Assembly: GCF_033473495.1 (NCBI RefSeq)
Contig: NC_088936.1
Coordinates: 2,604,001 to 2,668,000 of the forward strand
Length of the DNA: 64,000 bases
Source of the DNA: Cercospora beticola
Lineage: Eukaryota > Ascomycota > Dothideomycetes > Mycosphaerellales > Mycosphaerellaceae
Direction: 5' to 3'
Below, piece after piece: positions 22,686 through 33,250 of this stretch. Position 1 is the first letter of the stretch, and every line of letters starts with the position of its first letter. A program made the translations under genes and the position numbers. The notes beneath the pieces were generated by a model that saw nothing but the letters and a program-made list of their open reading frames with translations, was not told the origin of the DNA and ran no database searches.

Positions 22686-23822
22686 CTACACACTTCCTCT
22701 GCGATCGGGCTCAAACCGGCTGACGATCCATTGCAGATCATTGTCGTGCGGCGCTCTCGCGTACAGCCACTTTTGCTTCTCTTTGCTCCAAGCCCGGTTC
22801 GGTACATACGCCTCGAGATTGTAGTACATGTCGCGGTGATACGGGATTGTCGTTGAAGGCGGACCACTGCGCTCCAAAAACATGTCAGTTCCCGACGTCA
22901 CGTCCTCCGGCGACATGTGATACAATCGTTTCGGGTGCGCAGCTTTCTTTCCTACGCGAGCGGTGCGTGTCAAAGTACCGACGATAGTTTCCAGATGAAC
23001 TTGGAGAATGAGCGCATAGCACAGCGGATTGTACATGGACCTCATCACCATTGCTGCGTTCCGCTCCTGCAGATCGGTGTGCCATTTCGGGCTTGTGCCT
23101 CGCGGGACAAGAGGTATCGGCTCTCGCTCGTTGAGATTTTTCTGAAAGTGGGCAAGGTCGAGGATGATGTTCAGGTTGTTCCATGCCAGCATACAAGTCG
23201 TGCATGTACAGACCTTCCTTGGATCGAGCGGCCTCACGATCTGATAGTAGGAGTTCCGGTGCAGCTTGCTCTTGTCCTGCCATTCGGAGCTGAGCAATGA
23301 GCATTGTGTGCGAGCGTCCAGTTGCTCGAACGGCACCGGACACTGGAAGCTGCGAGAAAGCACATGGTATCGTCGCGCAATAATGGTCTTGGCGATGCTC
23401 TCCTCGTTCTCCGTGATGTACGCCTGCGTTGCTTTGTTGAGCTGTTGCAGCCGGATGACATCGCTGGGGGCGAGATAGCTCAGCACTTCGTCCAGAAGCT
23501 CCCTTGGCAGTTCGAGGAACGACTTCGTCTCGGACGTGACCAGCACCTTCTTCAGCTTCCGTTCCTGCTTCTTCTTGGCGCGATCGGTCTTCTTCGACTT
23601 CAGCGCCAATTGCTCCGTCGTATCGATCAGCGGCTCATCTTCGTCGACGATTGCAGCTTTCTTCGAGACGGCCGCTCTTGGTGAAATTACGCTGTACGCT
23701 TCCTGCTCGGCTTCTGGCGGCAGGGATGACGTTGTTCGCGTGACTTCTGGTTTCTGCGCCGGCATCCTTCTCCTCTCCGGGAACGCCGCTCGCGCAAGAC
23801 CGATTTCAATGCTCATGCTCAT
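22686..23822 (-). CDS. F-box domain protein
   Basis: Single exon, 378 aa from the first true ATG at 23822; the longer reading would need a GTG start. Residues about 1-95 are disordered, with a Lys-rich stretch (LKSKKTDRAKKKQERKLKK). A typical F-box follows at about residues 105-150 (FLELPRELLDEVLSYLAPSD then VIRLQQLNKATQAYI). The C-terminal part contains two close cysteine pairs (VCTCTTCMLAWNNLN) and no recognisable WD40 or LRR repeats. F-box proteins recruit substrates to SCF (Skp1-cullin) ubiquitin ligases; the substrate here is unknown. It is divergent from the MFS gene, with 209 bp between start codons, so the two may share a promoter. Confidence 0.85.
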   Translation of the reverse strand: MSMSIEIGLARAAFPERRRMPAQKPEVTRTTSSLPPEAEQEAYSVISPRAAVSKKAAIVDEDEPLIDTTEQLALKSKKTDRAKKKQERKLKKVLVTSETKSFLELPRELLDEVLSYLAPSDVIRLQQLNKATQAYITENEESIAKTIIARRYHVLSRSFQCPVPFEQLDARTQCSLLSSEWQDKSKLHRNSYYQIVRPLDPRKVCTCTTCMLAWNNLNIILDLAHFQKNLNEREPIPLVPRGTSPKWHTDLQERNAAMVMRSMYNPLCYALILQVHLETIVGTLTRTARVGKKAAHPKRLYHMSPEDVTSGTDMFLERSGPPSTTIPYHRDMYYNLEAYVPNRAWSKEKQKWLYARAPHDNDLQWIVSRFEPDRRGSV

Positions 23823-24031
23823 CTCTGCTGCGAGCGGCGGTACTTCAGCATGCTGTCGGACAAGCGAGGGCGACGGAACAAGATGTTCGTGGCGCAGATT
23901 GTGAGATGCGCTATTTTTCTCCACGTTGTCTCGGCTAAATGCTCGCTAGGAAAAGCTTAACCCAACACCTATTCCACCATTGACGTCTATGGTCAAATTG
24001 ACTCACTTCACGAACACTCTTAGTGCTCACA

Positions 24032-25467
24032 ATGGACTCCACTATTCAACTGACGACTCTCCAGACCGAGCGAAACCCTCGCGGCAGTGTCGACAATGCC
24101 TCACTTGCCCACGATCGCCACGGCCTGCCAGAGGATCAACTCGAGGAAGTGAGCGAAGATGTTCAACACCCTTCACAATCCCTCCCACCTGTAGACGGCG
24201 GCTGGCAAGCTTGGACGTTTTTAGCAGCATGCTTCACCTTGGAAGCAATTGTGTGGGGCCTGTATGTTCCGACACAGATCACAGCTCCCGACAATTCTCT
24301 AATCCAACACGTAGACCTTTCTCCTTCGGTATCTTCCAATCCTACTACCAAGAAAGCCCAGACCTCGTCGGTCAATCCTCAAGCATCGCCTCCATCGGCA
24401 CAACCACAATCGGTGTCTCATACTTCTCATGCCCGTTTCTTGGAATTGCCATGCAGCGTTTTCCTTGGACTCGCAGACCTTGCATGTATCTCGGCTTGGC
24501 AATCATGGCCATTGGGCTTGTCGGTGCAAGCTTCTGCAACACGATCGCAGGTCTCATTGCAACACAAGGCGCTATGTACGGCATCGGAAGCATTCTGCTG
24601 TACTTTCCAAGCAACTTATTCATTGATGAGTGGTTCGTCCAACGAAAAGGCATGGCATACGGAATCATGTTTGCAGGTACTGGTTTCAGTGGAGTAGGTG
24701 TACCGTTTGTGCTGCAGTGGTTGCTGAATACCTACGGATGGAGGACTGCGCTACGCACTTGGGCGATTGTCCTTGTTGTCATCACGCTGCCGGTACTGCA
24801 ACCCATCCGACCTCGACTTCCAGTAACTACTGCTTCAGCTCTCCGACCAAGGGATCTCGGCTTCTTGAAACGCAAGTCGTTCTTCTTGTTCCAAATTGGG
24901 AATATTCTTCAATCTCTCGGTGTCTTCATCCCGTCACTGTGGATGCCGACATTTGCACTATCGCTCGGTCTTCCATCCTTCGCAGGCCCACTGAGTCTCG
25001 CGTTCTATAATGGCGCCTCTTCGGTTGGTGTCATCATTGGTGGCCACATGAGCGATCGATTCCATGTCTCAACAGTAATACTCACCTCCACTATTGGTTG
25101 CATGACTGCGAGTCTCGTCTTCTGGGGTCTGACTTCTGGTCAAGCGATGCTGTATATGTTCGCCATACTGTGGGGCATCTTCGCAGGCATGTACAATGCG
25201 ACGTATTCGGGCTGTGCAAAGACGTTGAGTCGACTGGAACCTAACAGCGCCATCGACACTGGCATCGTCATTGGGATAATGGCTGCTGGAAAGGGCATCG
25301 GCGGCGTGGTCTCTGGGCCACTTAGCGAGAAGTTGCTTGAAGTGGGCTGGAGGTCAACTGCTGACTTCGCCTATGGGACTTCTTACGGAGTGTTGGTAAC
25401 CTTCTGCGGTATCAGTGCTGCGTTTGGCGGTACGGCGTGCGTCGGGAGGCTTCTGAAAATGCTGTGA
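24032..25467 (+). CDS. MFS permease, monocarboxylate transporter (MCT/MCH) type
   Basis: Exons 24032-24261 and 24315-25467 give 460 aa. The 53-nt intron has donor GTATGT, branch region CTAAT and acceptor GTAG (phase 2). I chose the ATG at 24032 because the spliced protein then has the expected family front: an acidic hydrophilic N-terminus, PPVDGGWQAWTFLAACF (the MCT-type DGGW signature at the first membrane segment), and WGLPFSFGIFQSYYQE across the splice. About 12 hydrophobic segments follow. Fungal MCH-like permeases sit in the plasma membrane or other membranes and carry carboxylates, riboflavin or unknown solutes; the substrate cannot be told here. The unspliced ORF beginning at 23980 is a frame artefact. 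Confidence 0.9.
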
Positions 25468-25708
25468 GGTAAGTATTGATCATCGACGACTCACGAACTG
25501 TTCTGTAGAAGGCATATTTTGAACAGAGCTCTGAAGAGCGGTTTTCGGAGTCTCGACTACAAATGGAAATCTGCAAAATTCTTTGCGCTCTCAGTATCGT
25601 CATATCTGCATGCTGCCAGAAAGCGCCAGACGCCTCGCCATGCATACCAGTTCCGTTTCAAAGTGACCCCAATCTTACACAAATCCAAATTTCAGCATCG
25701 CTTCAAGG

Positions 25709-28700
25709 CTAATAGTATCCCAACCTCTTCTTCGCACCCTTCGCCTGCTCTACATTGATTCCCGCTTTAGTGTACGCACAATGTGCATCTTTGATGCTGA
25801 CCACTTCGTACGTGCCCTCTTCGCTCGCCCAAATACGCATCGAATGCTCATCGGACACTTCGCTGCGCATATCAAGTACTTGGCCCTTCTTCTTGCCGTG
25901 CTTGTCGGTATTTGAAGATCGAGTATAAGTAAACTCGAAAGGCGGCGTGCCGCCAAAGTCAAACGTCAGCTCGGCTTGACCACCTTCGTGAATATCCACA
26001 TAGCTGTCCTTGCCTTTGCTGACTCGAACTGAGGGCATGCCGTGGATGCGCTTGGTGATATCTGTGCTTGCTTTGCAGGAAGAGGCGCTGTCTTGAAGCC
26101 CGGTGATCTGGAACGTTCCTGGCTTTTCGGCCAGACGCTTGAACGTGTTGCCAGAGCTGACGGAAGCTTTGCGCGCATGACCTTCGAACGTGTAGAAAAC
26201 TTGGAACGGTGCGACACCTGAGAGACCGAAATTGAGACGGTCTCCTACGCAGTAGTCTGTTCGTTCCTCCAAGCTGACGATCGTTGGAGCATCGTGAACG
26301 CTGATCTGGACGCGAGGAGTTGTATTGTCAAGGAAACGTGAACAGCCCCGAGCATCCGAAACTCGTCGAAGCGAAACAGCGCTCTTGCCAAGATGCAGAC
26401 GGGAGTGTGGAATGCGGATGCTGTGGCTCTTGCTCTCGATGTTGGTGTAATGCACCATCTCAGGTTTGGTTGTGCCGTGATGCTTGATCTCCACCTCCAG
26501 TTCGAATGGCGGTACTCCATGCAGGCTGACAGGTATGACTTCCTCGCCGTCTGACTCTACGGAGCAGAAGCTGTACGTCTTTCCCGGGGTGACAAATGCT
26601 GCAGACGGCCGAGCGTTGACCTTCTGCGTGATACTCAGAGGAGTGAAGTGCTTTGACGAGTGATCGTAATTACCATCCTTCAGCTTGGAGAATTTGTACT
26701 CGTATGCGCCAGCAACGGCCGTCTCCATGCGAAGACTTGCGACGTTGACCGCAGCGCGGAGGTCCTTCGTGCGCGGTGCCACAGTCCCTGAGTCCGGTTT
26801 GACGGTTTGCACATATGTAAGCTCATACGGAGGTGAACCTTTGAACAGCACTTCCACTGCATCCTCATCACCCTCGCACACCTCAGCGCGCACAAGAACA
26901 TTACCCTTCTGACTTGCGATGTCGCTAGGCGAGATTCGGTATTGTGGTCGCGGAATCCAGTTGATCTGAAAATCCTTCGCGCCGGTGTCGACTAGTCCCG
27001 GACACACATTGTCATGGACACTGATGAGCTCGTAAATGCCTTCCCGGTCAACATCAAGTCGATCATTCGGTCCCCTAGGCCTGATGATCTGCTCGTGCCC
27101 TTGGGTGTCCAGATACCGCACAGTCCAAGGACCTTCGCCGGAGAGTCGCAATGGCAGCGCGACCTGCTTGCCTTCTAGGGTGTCGACAGTGCGGCGGCCC
27201 TCGATCTGCCCAAAGCTGACCTTTGGCTTTTGGTGTCGCACTGTGACCTTGGCCTCATCTTTCAAGAACTCTGTACATCCATTTTTGTCTGTAATGCTGA
27301 CGAGTGCCATGGTGTAGTCGCCACCTTCCTTCAGGATTGGTGTCTCGAGCTGGAGGAAATTGGAACTGATATTTTCCTGGCTCATTTTGTGACGCTTGCC
27401 ATTGTGTATCAGTTCGTAGTCAAGTTTGAAAGGATGTTCGCCAGTCAGCTGTGCCTCGAACGTGGCAGCGTGATCGATGCATGTGATCTGCTTGCCTTGC
27501 TGTACGAGCCGTGCCGACGCAGATGGCTTCACATCTTGCCGCAGCGTCAAGTGCTCGCCTGAGAGTTCCTGTCTCTTGTAGACGTCATCACTGATCTTGG
27601 TGAACCTGTACTCGTAGGATCCAGCCTCCGATGGGGTGAGCTCTATCTGTCCGCGCAGGCCATTGATCCTCTCACGGCCCGTTTCGTGATGACTCTGACC
27701 CTTGCGAGACACGGTGTATTCGACTTCAAACGGCGGCGTTCCGACTAGATCAAGATCGACGCGGAGGCCAATCGAGCTACCAGCGCACTTGTCATGGATC
27801 GAGTCGAAACTGATTTGAAGTCGTGGCTCGGGAGGATTTTCCAACAAGCACGACGCGGGCTCGAGGACATCGCCAGAGCAGAAGTCGGTAGACACACCAG
27901 TTAGTGTGTATAAGCCCGGCTCCGATATGTATGGAACCTCTCTCGCATTCTTGACTGTCTCTTTCCTGATCTGTGGCGCAGGGCCATGGCCACTGGTAGA
28001 ACTCATGTCAGCTTGCGGGCTGAAAATGTATTCGATATTGTAGGGAGTGTCCGGTATCGCTCCGCGCCCTGTCGAAGCATATTGAACCGGGAGCGCGCGC
28101 GGTTTGCCTTTTGGCACCTTCAGTGGTTGCTGCGGTGTACATCCTTTGAGATTGATCACAGGGCGTTCATGAACCTCAATGTACTGATGGAGATGATGCG
28201 TCGTCTTCGCGTTCTTCTTGTCCTCAGGTTTATGGCTGTTCGCTGAGTATTGTACGCGATTTCCGAAACCATCCACAACCTCGTCAATCGCGTAGACCCA
28301 AGTGCCAGACGTGACGAGACCTTCGCTCAGTGGTACGCGCATAGTGTGCGACTTCGCCCAGGAGGTATCGACCTTGTTTGGTACCACGAGTGCATCAATA
28401 TTCTGCTTGAGCAACGGCGAGACCAGATCTTCAGGCTGGATGTTCTCAAATGTCGATGTTTGAGGCGTCTTATTCACCACTTTGCGGTACTTTATCTTCA
28501 TTGGCGGTGTTCCCACGGCTTCCAGCTCGATGTTTGACAGCTCGCCCCTGCATCGGTCCGCCTGTGCAGGCAGAAACTCAGCCCTGGGGCAAGGCACAAC
28601 AACCGTATGCGCTAGCTTCTTTCTGCTCACTTCCAGATTGGACGCATCGACCACTTTGGCCAAGGCGTACAGTCCTGGTTTCTTGACGGTAAAGTATAGT

Positions 28701-29548
28701 GTCTTGGGCTCATTCGGATTATCGCTGTATGTGATCAATCTGCTTGCCTCCTTGTGCATTGCCTTGATCTGGCTCTTGCTGATACGAATGGTGCTATTCG
28801 CCTGCGTGTCCAGGTCCACATGCATGATATCTATCCCAATCGGTTCTGTCGCGTTGATCATGATGGGGAGTCTGACTTCGTTCTTCGCCTGTCCATCGAT
28901 GCAGAAAGCATGTCTTTCAGGATTCAGTATCGCGCTGCCCTCTGGCAAGATGTGAATGATCTGCCGGCCCAAGATCAAGCTATCGTTGAACAAGACAGTG
29001 TCTGGGTTGACGCCGTGCTCGTTGATGGCCGTCTCATACGCTCCCCACACTCCTCTCCACAGCACCGCAAGTCCTGCCATGATCGGAATTGGGATCCTGA
29101 ACATGAGCATTCCATCCGCCACGGCGTGCGCCAGGAAAATCAACGTCATGGTCGCAGAGCTCCATTCTAGCCATGGTATCCGCAATCCGGGTAGACCAAA
29201 CAGGAACACGCCATCTATGGCGACCCACTTCATAAACAACCACAAGCTCTGCTCTTCAGCGTCCACCAAATTACTGAAGTCGAATAATCGCCATCCCCAT
29301 AGCGCAATCCAGAAAGCGACCGCATAGAGTCTTTGTGAAGGAGCATCGATGATAGTTTCGGGAATGAGAGGCTCTGCTGGCGGCGCAGGCGACGATTTGA
29401 GAGTGGCTATTTGCGGTAGCGGTTTCTGCTGGCTCGAGGGTGCTGATGTTCGGAAAGGATTCGCTCTTTGCTGCGGGTTTCGGTCGCCATCTCCTCGTCG
29501 TGGTGTCTGTGGAAATGCGCTTCGAAGGCGCGGTGTGCCATGCTCCAT
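25709..29548 (-). CDS. POM152: Nucleoporin Pom152
   Basis: Single exon, 1279 aa from the ATG at 29548 (MEHGTPRLRSAFPQTPRRGD). The reading further upstream would need a non-ATG start. Residues about 1-70 are a disordered cytoplasmic or pore-facing tail. About 70-190 hold three hydrophobic segments (for example LYAVAFWIALWGWRLFDFSN). The long remainder is lumenal, with repeated Ig-like beta modules marked by recurring GxPPFExxY motifs (GTPPFEVEYTVS, GSPPYELTYVQ, GVAPFQVFYTFE, GTPPFEFTYTRS). This order and length match Pom152, which forms the lumenal ring of the nuclear pore complex. It is divergent from the UCH gene (519 bp between ATGs). Confidence 0.95.
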   Translation of the reverse strand: MEHGTPRLRSAFPQTPRRGDGDRNPQQRANPFRTSAPSSQQKPLPQIATLKSSPAPPAEPLIPETIIDAPSQRLYAVAFWIALWGWRLFDFSNLVDAEEQSLWLFMKWVAIDGVFLFGLPGLRIPWLEWSSATMTLIFLAHAVADGMLMFRIPIPIMAGLAVLWRGVWGAYETAINEHGVNPDTVLFNDSLILGRQIIHILPEGSAILNPERHAFCIDGQAKNEVRLPIMINATEPIGIDIMHVDLDTQANSTIRISKSQIKAMHKEASRLITYSDNPNEPKTLYFTVKKPGLYALAKVVDASNLEVSRKKLAHTVVVPCPRAEFLPAQADRCRGELSNIELEAVGTPPMKIKYRKVVNKTPQTSTFENIQPEDLVSPLLKQNIDALVVPNKVDTSWAKSHTMRVPLSEGLVTSGTWVYAIDEVVDGFGNRVQYSANSHKPEDKKNAKTTHHLHQYIEVHERPVINLKGCTPQQPLKVPKGKPRALPVQYASTGRGAIPDTPYNIEYIFSPQADMSSTSGHGPAPQIRKETVKNAREVPYISEPGLYTLTGVSTDFCSGDVLEPASCLLENPPEPRLQISFDSIHDKCAGSSIGLRVDLDLVGTPPFEVEYTVSRKGQSHHETGRERINGLRGQIELTPSEAGSYEYRFTKISDDVYKRQELSGEHLTLRQDVKPSASARLVQQGKQITCIDHAATFEAQLTGEHPFKLDYELIHNGKRHKMSQENISSNFLQLETPILKEGGDYTMALVSITDKNGCTEFLKDEAKVTVRHQKPKVSFGQIEGRRTVDTLEGKQVALPLRLSGEGPWTVRYLDTQGHEQIIRPRGPNDRLDVDREGIYELISVHDNVCPGLVDTGAKDFQINWIPRPQYRISPSDIASQKGNVLVRAEVCEGDEDAVEVLFKGSPPYELTYVQTVKPDSGTVAPRTKDLRAAVNVASLRMETAVAGAYEYKFSKLKDGNYDHSSKHFTPLSITQKVNARPSAAFVTPGKTYSFCSVESDGEEVIPVSLHGVPPFELEVEIKHHGTTKPEMVHYTNIESKSHSIRIPHSRLHLGKSAVSLRRVSDARGCSRFLDNTTPRVQISVHDAPTIVSLEERTDYCVGDRLNFGLSGVAPFQVFYTFEGHARKASVSSGNTFKRLAEKPGTFQITGLQDSASSCKASTDITKRIHGMPSVRVSKGKDSYVDIHEGGQAELTFDFGGTPPFEFTYTRSSNTDKHGKKKGQVLDMRSEVSDEHSMRIWASEEGTYEVVSIKDAHCAYTKAGINVEQAKGAKKRLGYY

Positions 29549-30067
29549 GACCACTGCTACCGCCGCTGCTGCATCGGGTTCGAGAGGTGCTGCAATCGAT
29601 CGCTCTGTATGGCGTTGGTGCGTTATGTAGTTTGGAAGCGTTCCAGAATCGAGTCCAATCACTTGTACCTGCAAGCGGTGTGGATAGTCACGGTGTGGTG
29701 GGAAAGTGAACGAGATTGCTTTGTTTGGACCGCTCTAAACATCTCGAGTTTCTTTGCGGGACGCGCTGCGCGTTGTTGGACGGTTTCGGGAGGTGCCGCA
29801 CTCCGCGATTTCCTGCCACCCCAATTGCTGCTCAGTTGTCGCAAATGTGAGTGATGCCGATGCCGATGCTGAACACAATGGCCTCCTCGTCTTCGAACCC
29901 TTGTGCGGCCTCGACGAGCAAACTTGGCATGTCTGCCGTTTGCTCGCCTTTTGTGCCGCCAACCTGACGTGCCTCACCGTGCCTGCCTGCCTGCTCGCAT
30001 CCATTGCTTCGTCACCAACTGGTCGACGACAATTTACTAACGCCACATTGACAGTACCGCAGCAAGA
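29549..30067. promoter_or_regulatory. Shared intergenic promoter region POM152 / UCH
   Basis: A 519-bp divergent spacer between start codons at 29548 (-) and 30068 (+). No clear TATA box is seen. A bidirectional promoter is plausible for two housekeeping genes but is inferred only from the arrangement. Confidence 0.4.
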
Positions 30068-31783
30068 ATGCCGCCGAAACGAGGAAAGAAGCGGAAGCAC
30101 CAGGAGACGACCAACGGTGATGGGACCAACGGCAATGTCGCACTTGCACCTCCAGACCGCGACGCTTGGGAGGGCTGGGTGGAAATGGAGAGTGAGCCAG
30201 TAAGTCAAACATCATCGTGTGCGTTGCATGGAGCTAATTTCCTACCAGGCTTTCTTCAATGTCATGCTGAAAGAGATGGGAGTTCGAGGAGCCAAAGTGC
30301 AAGAAGTATTATCTATTGACGAAGAGGGACTCGCCATGTTGCCGTAAGCCATGCATCTCAAACTGCTCTGCACTGGCTAACATTGTACAGGAGACCAGTG
30401 CATGCACTCATATTCCTTTTCCGCTACAGGACCCAAGATGAGCAAGACCAGTACACCGGAGCTCCGCAGAAACACATCTGGTTTGCGAACCAGGTTCCCG
30501 ATTTTGCCTGTGCTACCATTGCCACCTTGAACATCGTCAATAACATTCCTGGGCTGCAGATGGGAAAGGAACTTCGCGAGTTTAGGGAACTCACCAAAGA
30601 CATTGATCCCATCGAGCGTGGCCGGGAGATTAATCGCTTTGATTTTGTGAGGCGCATTCACAACTCATTCGCAAGCGAGAACGATATTTTGACTGCTGAT
30701 TTGCACGCTCGGGGAAAAATCGCTAAAGCTAAGAAGAAAGCGGCAGCCGAAAAAGCTAAAGCTACAAGGCAAAAGAACAAGGTGAAAGACGAGTCCGACG
30801 CGGAGGCGCCCAGAAGGCCAACTAGGGCCGAGCGCGCAAGCAGGACAAGTCGCACACCAACGATAGACACAGATGCTTCGTCGACGAAACCATCAAAGCC
30901 AACACAGAACGCCGTCAAATCGGTGAAGTCGAGCTCCGAGCCAGACGCAGATGGCGACTTCAAACTCAGCGGCAAAGGGAAGGCGCGCGTGACCAAGCTG
31001 AAGGGACCACGTCCACCCGACTCAGAGACCGAGGAAGACGTCGAAAAACAGCCTCGCCGCTCTGGCCGAGCACGCAAAGCTCCCAATCGGGACGTCTATG
31101 TCTCCGAAGCGCCAGAAGTGCACCAGTCCGGCTTTCACTTCATCGCCTACATGCCCATCGGAGACCATGTCTGGAAGCTTGACGGCCTCGACTACCACCC
31201 TCACGACATGGGCTCTTTCGGAGTTGGTGGCAACGGTGCCGACGGCGGGACCGGAGACTGGTTGCATTTGGTCGCACCCGTTCTGCAGGACCGCATGCAG
31301 ATTGCCTCAGACGAAGGTGAACACGGTTTTACGCTTCTAGCTGTCGTTCACGATTCCATCCTTGAGGACCGTCAAGAGCTTTGCTGCAACATTAAAACCC
31401 TGCAGACCATTGACAAGCGCCTAGACAATGTCTACGATGACTGGCGCAATCTCGATGAAGTAAAATTGCAGTGGAAGGCCGAGACTCTTCTCGGTCCATC
31501 AAATGAGTACGATGTGTTCAATTTCGACATTGATCAGGCCAAGGTGCCCAAAGACATTGCGGACAAGCTGGAGGGTAATGATGATCTCGCACACTTGATC
31601 AAGTTGCGGCAACAGAGCGCATCGCGGCAGACACAGATCCGTTCAAGCATGCGAGACGTGAAGGAGGCGGAGGAACGGGATGTAGAGCGAGCAAAGCATC
31701 GGAGACATGACTATGGCAAGTTCGTGAGGAGATGGCTTGGGGCTTTGGCGGACCAAGGGACGCTGGAAGATGTTCTGGGGTAG
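30068..31783 (+). CDS. UCH-family (peptidase C12) deubiquitinase, UCH37/BAP1-like
   Basis: Exons 30068-30199, 30249-30343 and 30391-31783 give 539 aa. The introns are 49 and 47 nt with GTAAG donors. The catalytic domain begins WEGWVEMESEPAFFNVMLKE, then PVHALIFLFRYR. The oxyanion Gln is at about residue 110 and the catalytic Cys at about 116 (DFACATIATLNIVNN). The catalytic His is at about 325 (FHFIAYMPIG) and the Asp at about 340 (KLDGLDYHP). The C-terminal helical tail (to EDVLG) is rich in charged residues, as in UCH37-type enzymes that bind the proteasome or chromatin complexes. The Cys-His spacing is far larger than usual because about 130 charged, Lys/Ser-rich residues are inserted. It should cleave ubiquitin C-terminal bonds; the partner complex is unknown. 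Confidence 0.9.
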
Positions 31784-32577
31784 AATTCCTGTCTCGCTGA
31801 TCGCGGTGAGGTTGAGGTGGGAGAGTGTGACCATTGCAGTCCTCGCTACTGCATAAACAAAAACGTGACGCAGTGGGAACAAAGACGGCATTCTCCGCAC
31901 CATCTACATATATGTCGTCGCTCGAGATCAATCCAGGTGCTAGTGGCTGTAGCTGCGATAATAGCATCAACGTTGAGCGTCTGATTAACCTTTGCCCAGC
32001 TTCTTTGAAAACCGCGGGAATTTTGTCGAAGGTGAGGTGAGTAGATCTAGCTGGTAGAGCTCTTTCCATTATTCAATATTACACTTGGTCGTTCTTTGCG
32101 GTTTAATATGTCCAAAATGTATAAAAACCATTGCTGACTGGATCCAAGTGAGCGACGGTGAATTCATTCGACGCCGACGAAGACCGCAAGCGCATTTTAC
32201 ACGACGAACGCCGCGATTTATACATGTATAGCACACATGGCCGATCATCTCCATGCAGCATCGTGCTTGCCTGCTCCCCGGCGTAACTAATAATACATGT
32301 TGATACAAATTCTCAGATGAGATCGAGATGCATGCCTTCAGCTCAGCATCGATGCAGTTATAGCCCATACAGGCCAGAGGAGCCCGAGGTTTCCTTCTGT
32401 CTGCATGACGGGTGTGATGGCGATGCCACGGGCATGCTTCGCTCCGGCGGCGCGATGTCGCTTTGCGTCGGTGTGATGTCTGACCGTGGATGACCAACGG
32501 CAAGCCGAGCTCCTGTTCACCTGGCCGCGGTCCGCTGCTGATATTGTGTATGGCTTTCCACTCATCACTGAACCTCC
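31784..32577. other. Intergenic between convergent genes
   Basis: About 800 bp between the convergent ends of the UCH and Cbp6-like genes. The minus-strand ORF 32069-32581 overlaps the end of the Cbp6-like gene in another frame, has no domain and is probably chance. Confidence 0.45.
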
Positions 32578-33019
32578 TCATTTGAATCGCACCATGCTCT
32601 TCAATCTCTGCACAAAGTTTCCAAACACGCTCCGATTCGGCAGCTCTTGTAATTCTCGTTCTAGGTTCTTGTAGTGCTCAGGGTTACTCGCTGGCTCCAT
32701 GACTCTCTGGCCCGGAGGGAATTGTTTGGAGAAGCTGTTCTCTAGCAAAAGATATGCGGCATTGACTTCGTTGCTCTCATTTCGTGTGTAGTTCGTCGAG
32801 GCGCCGCTGGTGATCGCTTCACTTGTTACACCAGCAGGAGCTGCGGAAGGAGCTGCTTGCAGCCGTGGCTCGAGGACGAGTTGTTGGAAGGTCTTCTCGG
32901 GACGCAGAACATCTTTGGGCCAGCGGGCGAGAAGGCGGGTGTAATGCGAGACGATTTGCTGAAATACTGTCAGCCGTGGGCGATGAGAACGTTTTCAGCC
33001 AACATACCTGACGCGACAT
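32578..33019 (-). CDS. Cbp6/UQCC2-like mitochondrial cytochrome b assembly factor
   Basis: Two exons: 33008-33019 (only 12 nt, coding MSRQ) and 32578-32958, giving 130 aa. The 49-nt intron has donor GTATGT, branch CTGAC and acceptor TTTCAG. The spliced start reads MSRQQIVSHYTRLLARWPKD followed by VLRPEKTFQQLV. This is the short basic-aromatic front typical of the UQCC2/Cbp6 family, here followed by a helical C-terminus (HYKNLERELQELPNRSVFGN). Cbp6 acts with Cbp3 at the mitoribosome exit to receive newly made cytochrome b for complex III. Because no long ATG ORF exists, a simple ORF scan would miss it. It faces the mitochondrial IF2 gene head to head. The family call rests on recognition of the motif, not on a search. 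Confidence 0.75.
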
Positions 33020-33250
33020 GTTGGATGGTCAAAGTAGTTACAGCTCTGATAACAGTGTATACAGAAAGCAAGACGAGAGAGACGTGCATCGATTCAATCG
33101 TCGGCGTCATGCATGCATGCATATGGCTTCGGCCGAAATTCGGCAGTCTGCAGAAAGTCAGCAGCCAGCAACGACTCCCGCGTACTCCGCATCGGCCAAA
33201 TAATCTTGGGAGGAGAGGGAGACATTGGGAGGAAGGAACCGCTGGGAGAA
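33020..33250. promoter_or_regulatory. Bidirectional promoter candidate, Cbp6-like / mitochondrial IF2
   Basis: Only 231 bp separate two divergent start codons of mitochondrial genes. It contains GCATGCATGCATATG near 33110-33123 (a near-palindromic ATGCAT run) and a GGAGGAGAGGGAGACATTGG-like purine tract (33210-33230). No TATA box is evident. Joint regulation is inference. Confidence 0.5.

Noticed and set aside
23823..23924. 34-residue N-terminal extension of the F-box protein
   Set aside because: It needs a GTG start, which is not expected in fungal nuclear genes; the ATG at 23822 is used instead.
29549..29674. 42-residue extension of Pom152
   Set aside because: It needs a TTG start; the first ATG fits the family length.
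32857..33250. 5' extension of the IF2 reading frame
   Set aside because: It runs antisense through the Cbp6-like gene and lacks family features; the spliced start at 33251 gives a mitochondrial-type N-terminus.
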